DNA of 64,000 bases from Bacteroidales bacterium (GTDB lineage Bacteria; Bacteroidota; Bacteroidia; Bacteroidales; UBA932): positions 1-64,000 of the forward strand of contig JAFYSH010000019.1 in NCBI GenBank assembly GCA_017546605.1, read 5' to 3'. Under the pieces are notes generated by a model. That model saw only the letters and a list, made by a program, of their open reading frames with translations, was not told where the DNA came from and did no database searches. Of this stretch, positions 56,231 through 64,000 are shown piece by piece; the stretch's first letter is position 1; each line of letters begins with the position of its first letter. Both the position numbers and the translations under genes were made by a program.

Positions 56231-56326
56231 ATAACGCGAATATGCGCATTTTTTTTAAAAGAAACTAATAAATGTTACTTTTTTAACATCTCGCACAAAT
56301 CTGGGCCAGATATGAGTAAAAAAAAT

Positions 56327-56334
56327 TAACTTTG
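56327..56334 (+). promoter_or_regulatory. candidate -7 element of the divergent paralog gene
   Basis: TAACTTTG matches TAnnTTTG and lies 29 bp before the ATG at 56364. The -33 position is not conserved. Confidence 0.4.
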
Positions 56335-56363
56335 TCAGAGTTAAACGATTTGAATATCGCCTT

Positions 56364-57056
56364 ATGAAATTCCAAAAGAAGATGGGCCTATTAATGGGCC
56401 TGCTGATCAGTTGCAGCCTGATCGCTCAAGAGAAAAAACAAGGTACATTATTGGCCAAATCCATGCAAGATTTCATCAACCAGTTTCCAATTGAAGAAAT
56501 CTACCTATTGCCTGAGTTCACGAATGCGACCCTATTCTACAAAGACGGCACACAAAGCCAAGCGAACATCAACATCTGCTCAGCAGATCAAACTCTTCGC
56601 TTTATTGACCAGCGTGGAGACACACTGTCCCTGATCAACCAAGACCAAGTCAAACGCGTACTTGCCGGCGACAAGGTATTTATTCAAGCAAATAAACATT
56701 TCTTTCAGGAGCTGATCGTCTATGGACAAAAGACCCTGGCACAGTGGCAACGTTTCGAGGTTGAACCAGCTACCAAGCACGAAGCCATCCCGGCAAGCTC
56801 TACCGCAAGAGTCTATCAACCGCATGAAATCTTCCGAAATATGGCCTTCCCCACTGAGCAGGAAGTTCACTACAGCTCACAAATCGTGTATGTACTCATT
56901 GAAGACAATCAATTCACGCCCGCCAGTTCTTCAAGCTTTAGAAGAATGTTTCCTGAGAAGAAAAAAGCAATCAAAGCCTTTATCAAAGAGAATGATACAG
57001 ACTTTGACAAGAAAGAAGATGTGGTATCGCTATTCTACTTCTGTACGCAAGATTAA
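56364..57056 (+). CDS. secreted protein of unknown family (paralog of 49984-50703)
   Basis: A 230-residue protein with an N-terminal signal peptide (hydrophobic to SCSLIAQ near 22). It is a paralog of the protein on the other side of the susCD operon: gapless alignment over the central 100 residues, and a closely similar C-terminus (FPEKKKAIKAFIKEN; KKEDVVSLFYFCTQD). No catalytic motif was recognised. It is divergent from susC and separated from it by 255 bp holding candidate promoters for both. The stop codon is 7 bp from the convergent murI stop. Function unknown; association with the SusCD complex or with the envelope is an inference from position. Confidence 0.75.
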   Translation: MKFQKKMGLLMGLLISCSLIAQEKKQGTLLAKSMQDFINQFPIEEIYLLPEFTNATLFYKDGTQSQANINICSADQTLRFIDQRGDTLSLINQDQVKRVLAGDKVFIQANKHFFQELIVYGQKTLAQWQRFEVEPATKHEAIPASSTARVYQPHEIFRNMAFPTEQEVHYSSQIVYVLIEDNQFTPASSSSFRRMFPEKKKAIKAFIKENDTDFDKKEDVVSLFYFCTQD

Positions 57057-57063
57057 GAACATC

Positions 57064-57846
57064 TTAACGCAGCAAGCAGTCATATGATTTATTCTGCAGA
57101 TCAGGAAATACCCGGTCTGCTATTTTTTTAAGCTGATCCACGCGATCACCGGTCGTCCAGAAATGCACAGAGCCCATTGATGGAGCGTGTGTGCCTACGG
57201 CAGACAAAATCCGTTGGGTTTGCGAGGCAATTGCGGGTGCCGGATTGACAATTTGTAGATCCGGAGTTGCAACCCGACGAATTGCCTCCGTCAAAAAAGG
57301 ATAATGGGTACATCCTAAGACAAGTACATCCACTCCCTCATGCTGAATTCCTCGAACGTACTTTCCGACTAATTCATCGGTCTGGGGGCCATCCAAACTT
57401 CCCTGCTCCACCAACTCTACAAGACCTTCCCCGACCTGTTCAACCACTCGCACATGGGTTGCATAAGTATCCCGGGTGTGATGATACAATGAGCCTTTGA
57501 ATGTATTAGCTGTTGCCAAAACCCCAACCACACCGCTCTTTGATAACTGTGCAGCTGGTTTAATCGCAGGTTCCATTCCAACAAATGGGATGGAATAGCG
57601 ATCTCTTAAAAAAGCAACAGATGCTGCTGTAGCGGTATTACAAGCCACTACAACAACATCTGCTCCTTGTTCTATCAAAAATTCTGTCAAGATAGCTGAT
57701 CGTTCCTGAATCAAATCCAAGGACTTGGATCCATAAGGACAATACCGTGTGTCTGCAACGTAAACATAATCTTGTTGCGGCATCAGTCGGACCAATTCCG
57801 ATAACACAGATAGTCCCCCTACTCCCGAATCAAAAACTCCGATCAT
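57064..57846 (-). CDS. murI: glutamate racemase
   Basis: It makes D-glutamate for peptidoglycan. The 260-residue protein has the substrate-binding FDSGVGGLSVL (5-15), the two catalytic cysteines Cys69 in VACNTAT and Cys179 in GCTHYPFL, and ADTRYCPYGSK near 31-41. It is the last gene of a leftward run containing gdhA, whose product supplies L-glutamate. It begins 13 bp after the thioredoxin lipoprotein gene. Confidence 0.97.
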   Translation of the reverse strand: MIGVFDSGVGGLSVLSELVRLMPQQDYVYVADTRYCPYGSKSLDLIQERSAILTEFLIEQGADVVVVACNTATAASVAFLRDRYSIPFVGMEPAIKPAAQLSKSGVVGVLATANTFKGSLYHHTRDTYATHVRVVEQVGEGLVELVEQGSLDGPQTDELVGKYVRGIQHEGVDVLVLGCTHYPFLTEAIRRVATPDLQIVNPAPAIASQTQRILSAVGTHAPSMGSVHFWTTGDRVDQLKKIADRVFPDLQNKSYDCLLR

Positions 57847-57859
57847 CTTGACTGAAAGT

Positions 57860-58954
57860 TTATTGCAATTTTTCGTTCAAGAAGTTTACGATTTCTTCTT
57901 CTGAGAGAACGCGAGCAATGATCACACCATTCTCATCAACAAACAGGTTTTGAGGAATGTAACGAACAGCATAAGTCTTAGCTACAGAGGTATTCCATTG
58001 CTTCAATTCTGAAACTTGCGGCCAAGTCAAGTTGTCGGTCTTAATTGCATCCGTCCATTTTGCATGATCCGAATCCAATGAGACTCCCAGGATTTCAAAT
58101 CCCCTAGCGTGGAATTCTTTATAGATGTTCACCAAGGTCGGATTAAATTGGCGGCAAGGTCCACACCAGCCTGCCCAGAAATCAATCATGGTTACCTTGT
58201 TATTCTTGTAGATATCCGAAAGGGTAATGGGATTTCCTTGGGGATCGTTCATTGTAAAGTCAGGAGCTTGTTTTCCCACTTGTACATTTTCCAACAAATC
58301 CAATTGTTCCTTAATCTTTTCAATCTTACTAAGGTTCTTAAATTTCGGATGTTCCGCATAGTATTGGAAGCGAGCTTTGGCTTCTTCAAATTCCATATAG
58401 ATGTATGAACTGCTGAACTCTTGGAAGGCAAAGTGTGTGGCTTTGTTTTGTTCAATCAACTCTTGTTTTCTTGCTTCTACATCATCTTTAACCTTTTGGA
58501 ATACCGCATATATGCGATCCCGTTCTTCTTGATCTTGGGTGCTATTGAAAGCCTTTGCCAAGGAATCCAAGTTGTAGGCCGATTTGATTTCTTCTGAGAT
58601 TTCTTTCATGCGGTTGAGCAAACGTTGGGTATCCCCCCCTTCAATCTTCGCATTACGCAAATCACCCACATTTCCAGTAATGGTATATTTTGCATGCTCA
58701 AGGAACAAAGGAAGACGTTCAGCGCCCACCATCAAGTAAAAGTCTGTCGGTTCAGCCAATTCTACTTCAAACAAGAATTCACCATTCACCATCTCAGTGG
58801 TATCAGATTGTCCACCACGACAATGCAAATAAACAGGACCATTCAATTCATCCGGATTATCCGATGTCAATTGACCTTTCACGGAAAGTCCATTTTGAGG
58901 AGCGCAGGCAACCATCATCAAGGCTGCACTGGCCAACAATAAAAATTTCTTCAT
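57860..58954 (-). CDS. thioredoxin-fold lipoprotein (TlpA/ResA-like) with DUF4369-like N-domain
   Basis: A 364-residue lipoprotein with SPII Cys17 (MMVAC). Residues 22-115 match the DUF4369-type beta domain often joined to thioredoxins in Bacteroidota, followed by a helical linker (about 115-215). The thioredoxin domain (about 226-364) has FWAGWCGPCRQF with the CGPC active site (264-267) and the cis-Pro in YIPQNLF near 336. It probably reduces disulfides in periplasmic or surface proteins. It lies between a gamma-carbonic anhydrase gene and murI. Confidence 0.9.
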   Translation of the reverse strand: MKKFLLLASAALMMVACAPQNGLSVKGQLTSDNPDELNGPVYLHCRGGQSDTTEMVNGEFLFEVELAEPTDFYLMVGAERLPLFLEHAKYTITGNVGDLRNAKIEGGDTQRLLNRMKEISEEIKSAYNLDSLAKAFNSTQDQEERDRIYAVFQKVKDDVEARKQELIEQNKATHFAFQEFSSSYIYMEFEEAKARFQYYAEHPKFKNLSKIEKIKEQLDLLENVQVGKQAPDFTMNDPQGNPITLSDIYKNNKVTMIDFWAGWCGPCRQFNPTLVNIYKEFHARGFEILGVSLDSDHAKWTDAIKTDNLTWPQVSELKQWNTSVAKTYAVRYIPQNLFVDENGVIIARVLSEEEIVNFLNEKLQ

Positions 58955-58982
58955 AACAAGAACAGTATTAATTAATAAACGA

Positions 58983-59498
58983 TTATTCTTCAGACAGGAA
59001 CCACTCTTTGTACATCATATAGCCCTGCGCATTTTTATGCGCCGCTTCTGTAACGGCTTCGCTACCCGGCTTAACTTGTTTGGCTGGAAGTCCCGCATAA
59101 ACACCCGGTTCCAGCTTTGCATTGCTCAAAACAACGGCTCCTGCGGCAATGATGGATCCATCAGCAACTTCTGCATTATCCATCAGGATCGCTCCCATTC
59201 CCACGAGCACGTTGTTGCCAACTTTTGCTCCATGAATGATTGCATTGTGACCCACCGAAACATCATTTCCCACCTCTACAATGGAGCGCTTATGCAGGGT
59301 ATGCAATACTGCTCCATCCTGGATGTTGACACGATCTCCCACTCGAATCGGATTCACATCACCACGTAAAACGGCCCCATACCAAATGCTACAATCATCA
59401 CCAATGACTACATCTCCCACTAATACAGCATTTTCTGCCAAAAAACAATTCTTACCAATTTGGGGAGTAATTCCATTCAATGTCTTTATAATTGCCAT
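58983..59498 (-). CDS. gamma-class carbonic anhydrase family protein
   Basis: A 171-residue left-handed beta-helix protein built of hexapeptide repeats. The zinc-type histidines are present in GAVLHTLHK (about 63-71) and VGHNAIIHG (about 83-91). The family (YrdA/CaiE/gamma-CA) includes active carbonic anhydrases and inactive members, so activity is not proven. Cytosolic; probably a trimer. It may share a promoter with the two downstream genes. Confidence 0.88.
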   Translation of the reverse strand: MAIIKTLNGITPQIGKNCFLAENAVLVGDVVIGDDCSIWYGAVLRGDVNPIRVGDRVNIQDGAVLHTLHKRSIVEVGNDVSVGHNAIIHGAKVGNNVLVGMGAILMDNAEVADGSIIAAGAVVLSNAKLEPGVYAGLPAKQVKPGSEAVTEAAHKNAQGYMMYKEWFLSEE

Positions 59499-59518
59499 AT
59501 ATTACATCAATTAGACGA

Positions 59519-59549
59519 CAAACTTAATAAAAAAAGAGGACAAGTCAAT
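59519..59549 (-). promoter_or_regulatory. candidate promoter of the carbonic anhydrase-tlpA-murI genes
   Basis: On the minus strand ATTG (59549-59546, 3/4 of TTTG) is followed after 19 bp by TAAGTTTG (59526-59519). It overlaps the gdhA terminator hairpin and is 20 nt from the ATG. Confidence 0.5.
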
Positions 59550-59563
59550 GACGACCTGTCCTC
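59528..59563 (-). terminator. terminator after gdhA
   Basis: On the minus strand an 11-bp stem with one G-U pair (59563-59553 with 59546-59536) is followed by eight T residues. It lies 24 bp past the gdhA stop. Confidence 0.85.
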
Positions 59564-59586
59564 CGTATTTGGAATATAAGGTATGA

Positions 59587-60927
<1,341 letters not shown>

Positions 60928-60969
60928 AATACTTGCTAATGTTTTTTAAAAATGTATGAATAAAGTAAA

Positions 60970-61986
60970 TTATTTGACTTCCCAAGTAGCTCCGCTCCGC
61001 AACAATTCATCGACAGAGTGGATGGGAGAATGTTCTTGTACATCAATTACCTGATCGCGGACATTGTCGTCGTAGGTTTTATCTTCCACATCGCGAATAA
61101 TACCCAAAGCAACCGGCAATTCAGGATATTTCATATCTACCAACATACTATGGATACCGATGTTAGGATTGTGCGCATCATGAACCAAGAGGTCTTTTTC
61201 GGTAATACCATTTTCCCCAATGGTTACTGATTTAATTTGCATACCATCCAAAATCAAACCTTTATCACGATTTTTTCCGTAGATCATCGGTTCACCGTGG
61301 CGCAAGACAATCGTACGATCTGCACGATGTTCACGATCAGAGATCACACCATGGGCACCATCATTGAAGATCATACAATTCACCAACATCTCGGTCACAG
61401 AAGTACCATCGTGTTTGGCAGAAGCCAAGAGAATCTCCTGATTCAATTTCAACTCACTATCCAAGCTACGAGCAAAGAATGTTCCACGTGCTCCCAAGAC
61501 CAATGCTCCAGGATTGAAGGGATGTTCAACCGTACCATAAGGTGAAGTCTTGGTAATCATACCCAACTTGGAGGTCGGTGAATATTGTCCTTTGGTCAAA
61601 CCATAAATTTGGTTGTTGAACAAAACGATGTTGATATCAATGTTACGACGGATTGCATGGATAAAGTGGTTACCACCAATCGCCAAGGCATCACCGTCAC
61701 CGGTTGCTTGCCAAATGGTCAAGGTTGGATTGGCAACTTTCATCCCGGTTGAAATAGCCGTCGCACGACCATGAATACTATGGAAACCATAGGTATTCAT
61801 GTAGTAAGGTAAACGGGAAGAACAACCAATTCCAGAAACAAAGACATAACGTTCTTTGGCGTAATTCAAGGCTTCGGACACTTCCGGCAATGCGCGTTGC
61901 AAAGAGGCCAAAACAGCATGGTCACCACAACCGGGACACCATCTCACCTCTTGATTGCTCTTGAAATCTTGTGCTGTATATTTCAT
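60970..61986 (-). CDS. korB: 2-oxoglutarate (2-oxoacid):ferredoxin oxidoreductase, beta subunit
   Basis: This 338-residue subunit binds thiamine diphosphate and one 4Fe-4S cluster. The cluster cysteines are Cys17 and Cys20 (CPGCGDHAV), Cys55 (GIGCSSRLPYY) and one in LVNCMIFND near 203. The ThDP motif is GDGDALAIGGNHFIHA near 97-112 with NNQIYGLTKGQ near 124-134. The enzyme uses ferredoxin to make 2-oxoglutarate from succinyl-CoA and CO2 or runs in reverse. It is 19 bp after korA. Confidence 0.94.
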   Translation of the reverse strand: MKYTAQDFKSNQEVRWCPGCGDHAVLASLQRALPEVSEALNYAKERYVFVSGIGCSSRLPYYMNTYGFHSIHGRATAISTGMKVANPTLTIWQATGDGDALAIGGNHFIHAIRRNIDINIVLFNNQIYGLTKGQYSPTSKLGMITKTSPYGTVEHPFNPGALVLGARGTFFARSLDSELKLNQEILLASAKHDGTSVTEMLVNCMIFNDGAHGVISDREHRADRTIVLRHGEPMIYGKNRDKGLILDGMQIKSVTIGENGITEKDLLVHDAHNPNIGIHSMLVDMKYPELPVALGIIRDVEDKTYDDNVRDQVIDVQEHSPIHSVDELLRSGATWEVK

Positions 61987-62005
61987 CTCAACTTATTTTT
62001 CAGGA

Positions 62006-63838
62006 TTAAAACAATTTATCTACGGCATCCAGAATGTCTTTCACAATAAACGGCTGACCTTGGATTTTATTACATTGTTCGTATTGGAATTGAGGCAATT
62101 TTGCACGCAAGTAATTTGCAAATTGTCCACAGTTCAATTCACAAACCAAAATCTTCTTGTAGCGAGCAAATACCTCTGCGGTATTTTTCGGAAGCGGGTT
62201 GATGTAATCAAAGTGAGCCAAAGAAACAGACTTACCTGCAGCTTGGAGTTCTTTGACAGCTGAGTATAAGTGGCCAAAGGTACCACCCCAACCTACCAAC
62301 AATACATCTGCTTGATCTTCACCAATCACTTGCAATTCAGGAATGAAGTTCGCAACACGAGCTACTTTTTCTGCACGCGCAGCAACCATCATTTCGTGGT
62401 TCAAGGGATCAGATGAAATCACACCTGCCGGGTTCTTTTCCAAACCACCAACGCGGTGTTCAAGACCCGGTGTTCCAGGCAATGCCCATTTACGAGCAAA
62501 ACGCACTTCGTCTCTTTCAAAAGGTTTGTAAGCTCCTTCACATTCGGTAATGATGGGCGGAACAATGGCCGGGTAATCCTTCATAGAGGGAATGCGCCAA
62601 GGTTCTGAACCGTTACCCAAGAAACCTTCGGTCAAGAGGATAACTGGCATCATGTGTTCCATCGCATATTTACCTGCGTAGAACGCTGCATCAAAGCAAT
62701 GAGAAGGAGAGTGAGCCGCCATCACCATAATGGGACATTCACCATTTCTTCCATACAAGGCTTGATTCAAGTCGGTTTGTTCCGTTTTGGTAGGAATACC
62801 TGTAGAGGGACCGGAACGTTGAACATCGACAATCACCAAGGGCAATTCAGTAATCATCGCCAAACCCAAGGCCTCCGACTTCAAGGAAAGACCAGGACCT
62901 GAGGTGGTGGTCACTGCAAAACTTCCCGCATAAGCCGCACCAATGGAAGTACAGATACCTGCAATTTCATCTTCGCATTGGAGGGTTTTAGCACCCAATT
63001 CTTTGTGAATCGCCAATTCTTCCAAAATAGCAGTAGCCGGGGTAATGGGATACGATCCGCAGAACAACGGACGACCGGACTTTTCAGAAGCAGCCAACAA
63101 GCCCCAAGCGGTAGCTTGGTTACCATTGATGTTCCGGTACAAACCTTTTTCTTGTTTGGCCGGTTTGATGGTATAAGTATTGGCAATTGCGTGAATGTTA
63201 CTTGCATAGTTGAAACCGTCTTTCAAAACCTTCTTGTTGGTTTCGATCAATTGCGGTTTCTTTTTGAACTTGCGTTCCAAATATTCGAAGGTGTACTCCA
63301 TCGGGCGGTTGAACATGAAGTAACACATCCCAAGGGTAAACATATTTTTGGAGCGGACAATGGATTTTGCATCCAAACCGCTATCTTTCAAACTTTCTTT
63401 GGTCAATGAAGTAATCGGAGCCAAAATAATGTTGCGGTCTTCGATTTTCAACTCACGAATCGGATCATTGGTCGCAAACGCTGCCTTTTCCAATCCCTTT
63501 TCGTCAAAAGCATCCGCATCTACGATAATGGTTGCGGTCGGCTTTGCCCATTTCGCATTCGCTTTGAGCGCTGCCGGGTTCATAGCCACCAACACATCAC
63601 AAAGGTCTCCGGGGGTATTTACTTCAACACTACCCACGTGAACTTGGAAGCCGGATACACCGGATACGGTTCCTTGGGGTGCTCGGATTTCTGCGGGATA
63701 ATCAGGAAATGTTGAAATTTCATTACCATATAAGGCAGAAGCATCTGCAAATAGAGTTCCAGTCAACTGCATACCATCTCCGGAATCACCTGCAAATCTG
63801 ATAACAACGTCTTGCGCGTCTATTACTTTATGCTGCAT
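62006..63838 (-). CDS. korA: 2-oxoglutarate (2-oxoacid):ferredoxin oxidoreductase, alpha subunit with fused gamma domain
   Basis: A 610-residue fusion: gamma domain at about 8-190 (VIRFAGDSGDGMQLTGTLFA; FPDYPAEIRAPQGTVSGVSGFQVHVG), then the alpha pyrimidine-binding domain at about 220-460 (GNQATAWGLLAASEKSGRPLF; SYPITPATAILEELA) and a C-terminal transketolase-like domain. This gamma-alpha arrangement is the usual one in Bacteroidota KorA. It pairs with korB; specificity for 2-oxoglutarate rather than other 2-oxoacids is inferred from family and from gdhA next door. A promoter with a perfect inverted repeat precedes it. Confidence 0.93.
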   Translation of the reverse strand: MQHKVIDAQDVVIRFAGDSGDGMQLTGTLFADASALYGNEISTFPDYPAEIRAPQGTVSGVSGFQVHVGSVEVNTPGDLCDVLVAMNPAALKANAKWAKPTATIIVDADAFDEKGLEKAAFATNDPIRELKIEDRNIILAPITSLTKESLKDSGLDAKSIVRSKNMFTLGMCYFMFNRPMEYTFEYLERKFKKKPQLIETNKKVLKDGFNYASNIHAIANTYTIKPAKQEKGLYRNINGNQATAWGLLAASEKSGRPLFCGSYPITPATAILEELAIHKELGAKTLQCEDEIAGICTSIGAAYAGSFAVTTTSGPGLSLKSEALGLAMITELPLVIVDVQRSGPSTGIPTKTEQTDLNQALYGRNGECPIMVMAAHSPSHCFDAAFYAGKYAMEHMMPVILLTEGFLGNGSEPWRIPSMKDYPAIVPPIITECEGAYKPFERDEVRFARKWALPGTPGLEHRVGGLEKNPAGVISSDPLNHEMMVAARAEKVARVANFIPELQVIGEDQADVLLVGWGGTFGHLYSAVKELQAAGKSVSLAHFDYINPLPKNTAEVFARYKKILVCELNCGQFANYLRAKLPQFQYEQCNKIQGQPFIVKDILDAVDKLF

Positions 63839-63857
63839 AAGATTGATATTTACTCCA

Positions 63858-63888
63858 CAAAAGTAAGGAATAATCCTTACTAAACGAA
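63858..63888 (-). promoter_or_regulatory. kor operon promoter with a putative operator
   Basis: On the minus strand TTCG (63888-63885, 3/4 of TTTG) is followed after 19 bp by TACTTTTG (63865-63858). Between them lies a perfect 8-bp inverted repeat, AGTAAGGA (63862-63869) and TCCTTACT (63874-63881), spaced by 4 bp. The ATG is 19 nt downstream. Confidence 0.6.
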
Positions 63889-63940
63889 ATGATTTTAAGA
63901 AATTCTTCTAAATCGAATTTTAAAAGGATAGCAAAGCAAA

Positions 63941-63971
63941 GGAGCCGACACATCATCACGTGAACGGCTCC
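63941..63971 (-). terminator. possible terminator of a leftward gene beyond the right edge
   Basis: GGAGCCG (63941-63947) and CGGCTCC (63965-63971) form a 7-bp GC-rich stem with a 17-base loop. On the minus strand it is followed by TTTGC, a weak T run. It may end a gene starting outside the window. Confidence 0.4.
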
Positions 63972-64000
63972 GTATTAAATCACAAAAAATAGCTTATTTT

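Noticed and set aside
57054..57066. Gap between the secreted paralog and murI as a possible attachment or insertion site
   Set aside because: The seven-base gap shows no direct repeat or other mark of integration.

Overview
The window is a chromosomal segment of an anaerobic member of the Bacteroidota, most likely order Bacteroidales. Supporting features are a SusC/SusD pair, a moxR-bat aerotolerance operon, SPII lipoproteins with acidic residues after the Cys, a two-subunit 2-oxoacid:ferredoxin oxidoreductase, and promoters with the TTTG / TAnnTTTG architecture of this phylum. Shine-Dalgarno sites are not evident before most genes. Base composition is about 45-47% GC. No rRNA, phage, IS element or CRISPR array was seen. 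Species cannot be told from the sequence alone.

Layout. 1-640: start of a leftward exported protein, a G10 tract, and rpmE2 with its terminator and promoter. 660-11339 (leftward): moxR, DUF58, a Bat accessory membrane protein, batA, a fused batB-batC, batD and batE, continuing into glmM and a NamZ/DUF1343-like gene; genes are overlapping or nearly so. 11403-14168 (rightward): truA, exbB, exbD, tonB. 14255-18497 (leftward): a 967-residue FnIII lipoprotein and an orphan MacB-type permease. 18584-23867 (rightward): rRNA pseudouridine synthase with an Arg/Asp-rich repeat tail, era, parC-like, aroK. Then recJ (leftward), a second FnIII lipoprotein, and lysS-SPOUT methyltransferase-aroE (rightward), ending tail-to-tail with two tandem MFS transporters. 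33306-36905: ssb, purA, dxs.

37036-49916 is the classic translation/transcription block: tRNA-Thr, Tyr, Gly, Thr, then tuf, tRNA-Trp, secE, nusG, rplK, rplA, rplJ, rplL, rpoB, rpoC. The first part has the same order as thrU-tyrU-glyT-thrT-tufB of Escherichia coli. It is driven by a full consensus promoter and punctuated by hairpins after tuf, after tRNA-Trp, between rplL and rpoB, and after rpoC.

49984-57056 is an accessory nutrient-uptake locus: susC, susD and a third lipoprotein, bracketed by two paralogous secreted proteins of unknown function. 57064-63838 (leftward) is metabolic: korA, korB and gdhA (succinyl-CoA/2-oxoglutarate/glutamate), then a gamma-carbonic anhydrase, a TlpA-like thioredoxin lipoprotein and murI. 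A perfect inverted repeat between the promoter elements of korA looks like an operator.

No wholly new defence or mobile system was found. The most interesting items are the paralogous proteins flanking the SusCD locus, the BatB-BatC fusion, the putative kor operator, the NamZ-like protein lacking its signature Glu-His, the FnIII lipoprotein pair, the possibly leaderless recJ, and unusual details in two tRNA genes.
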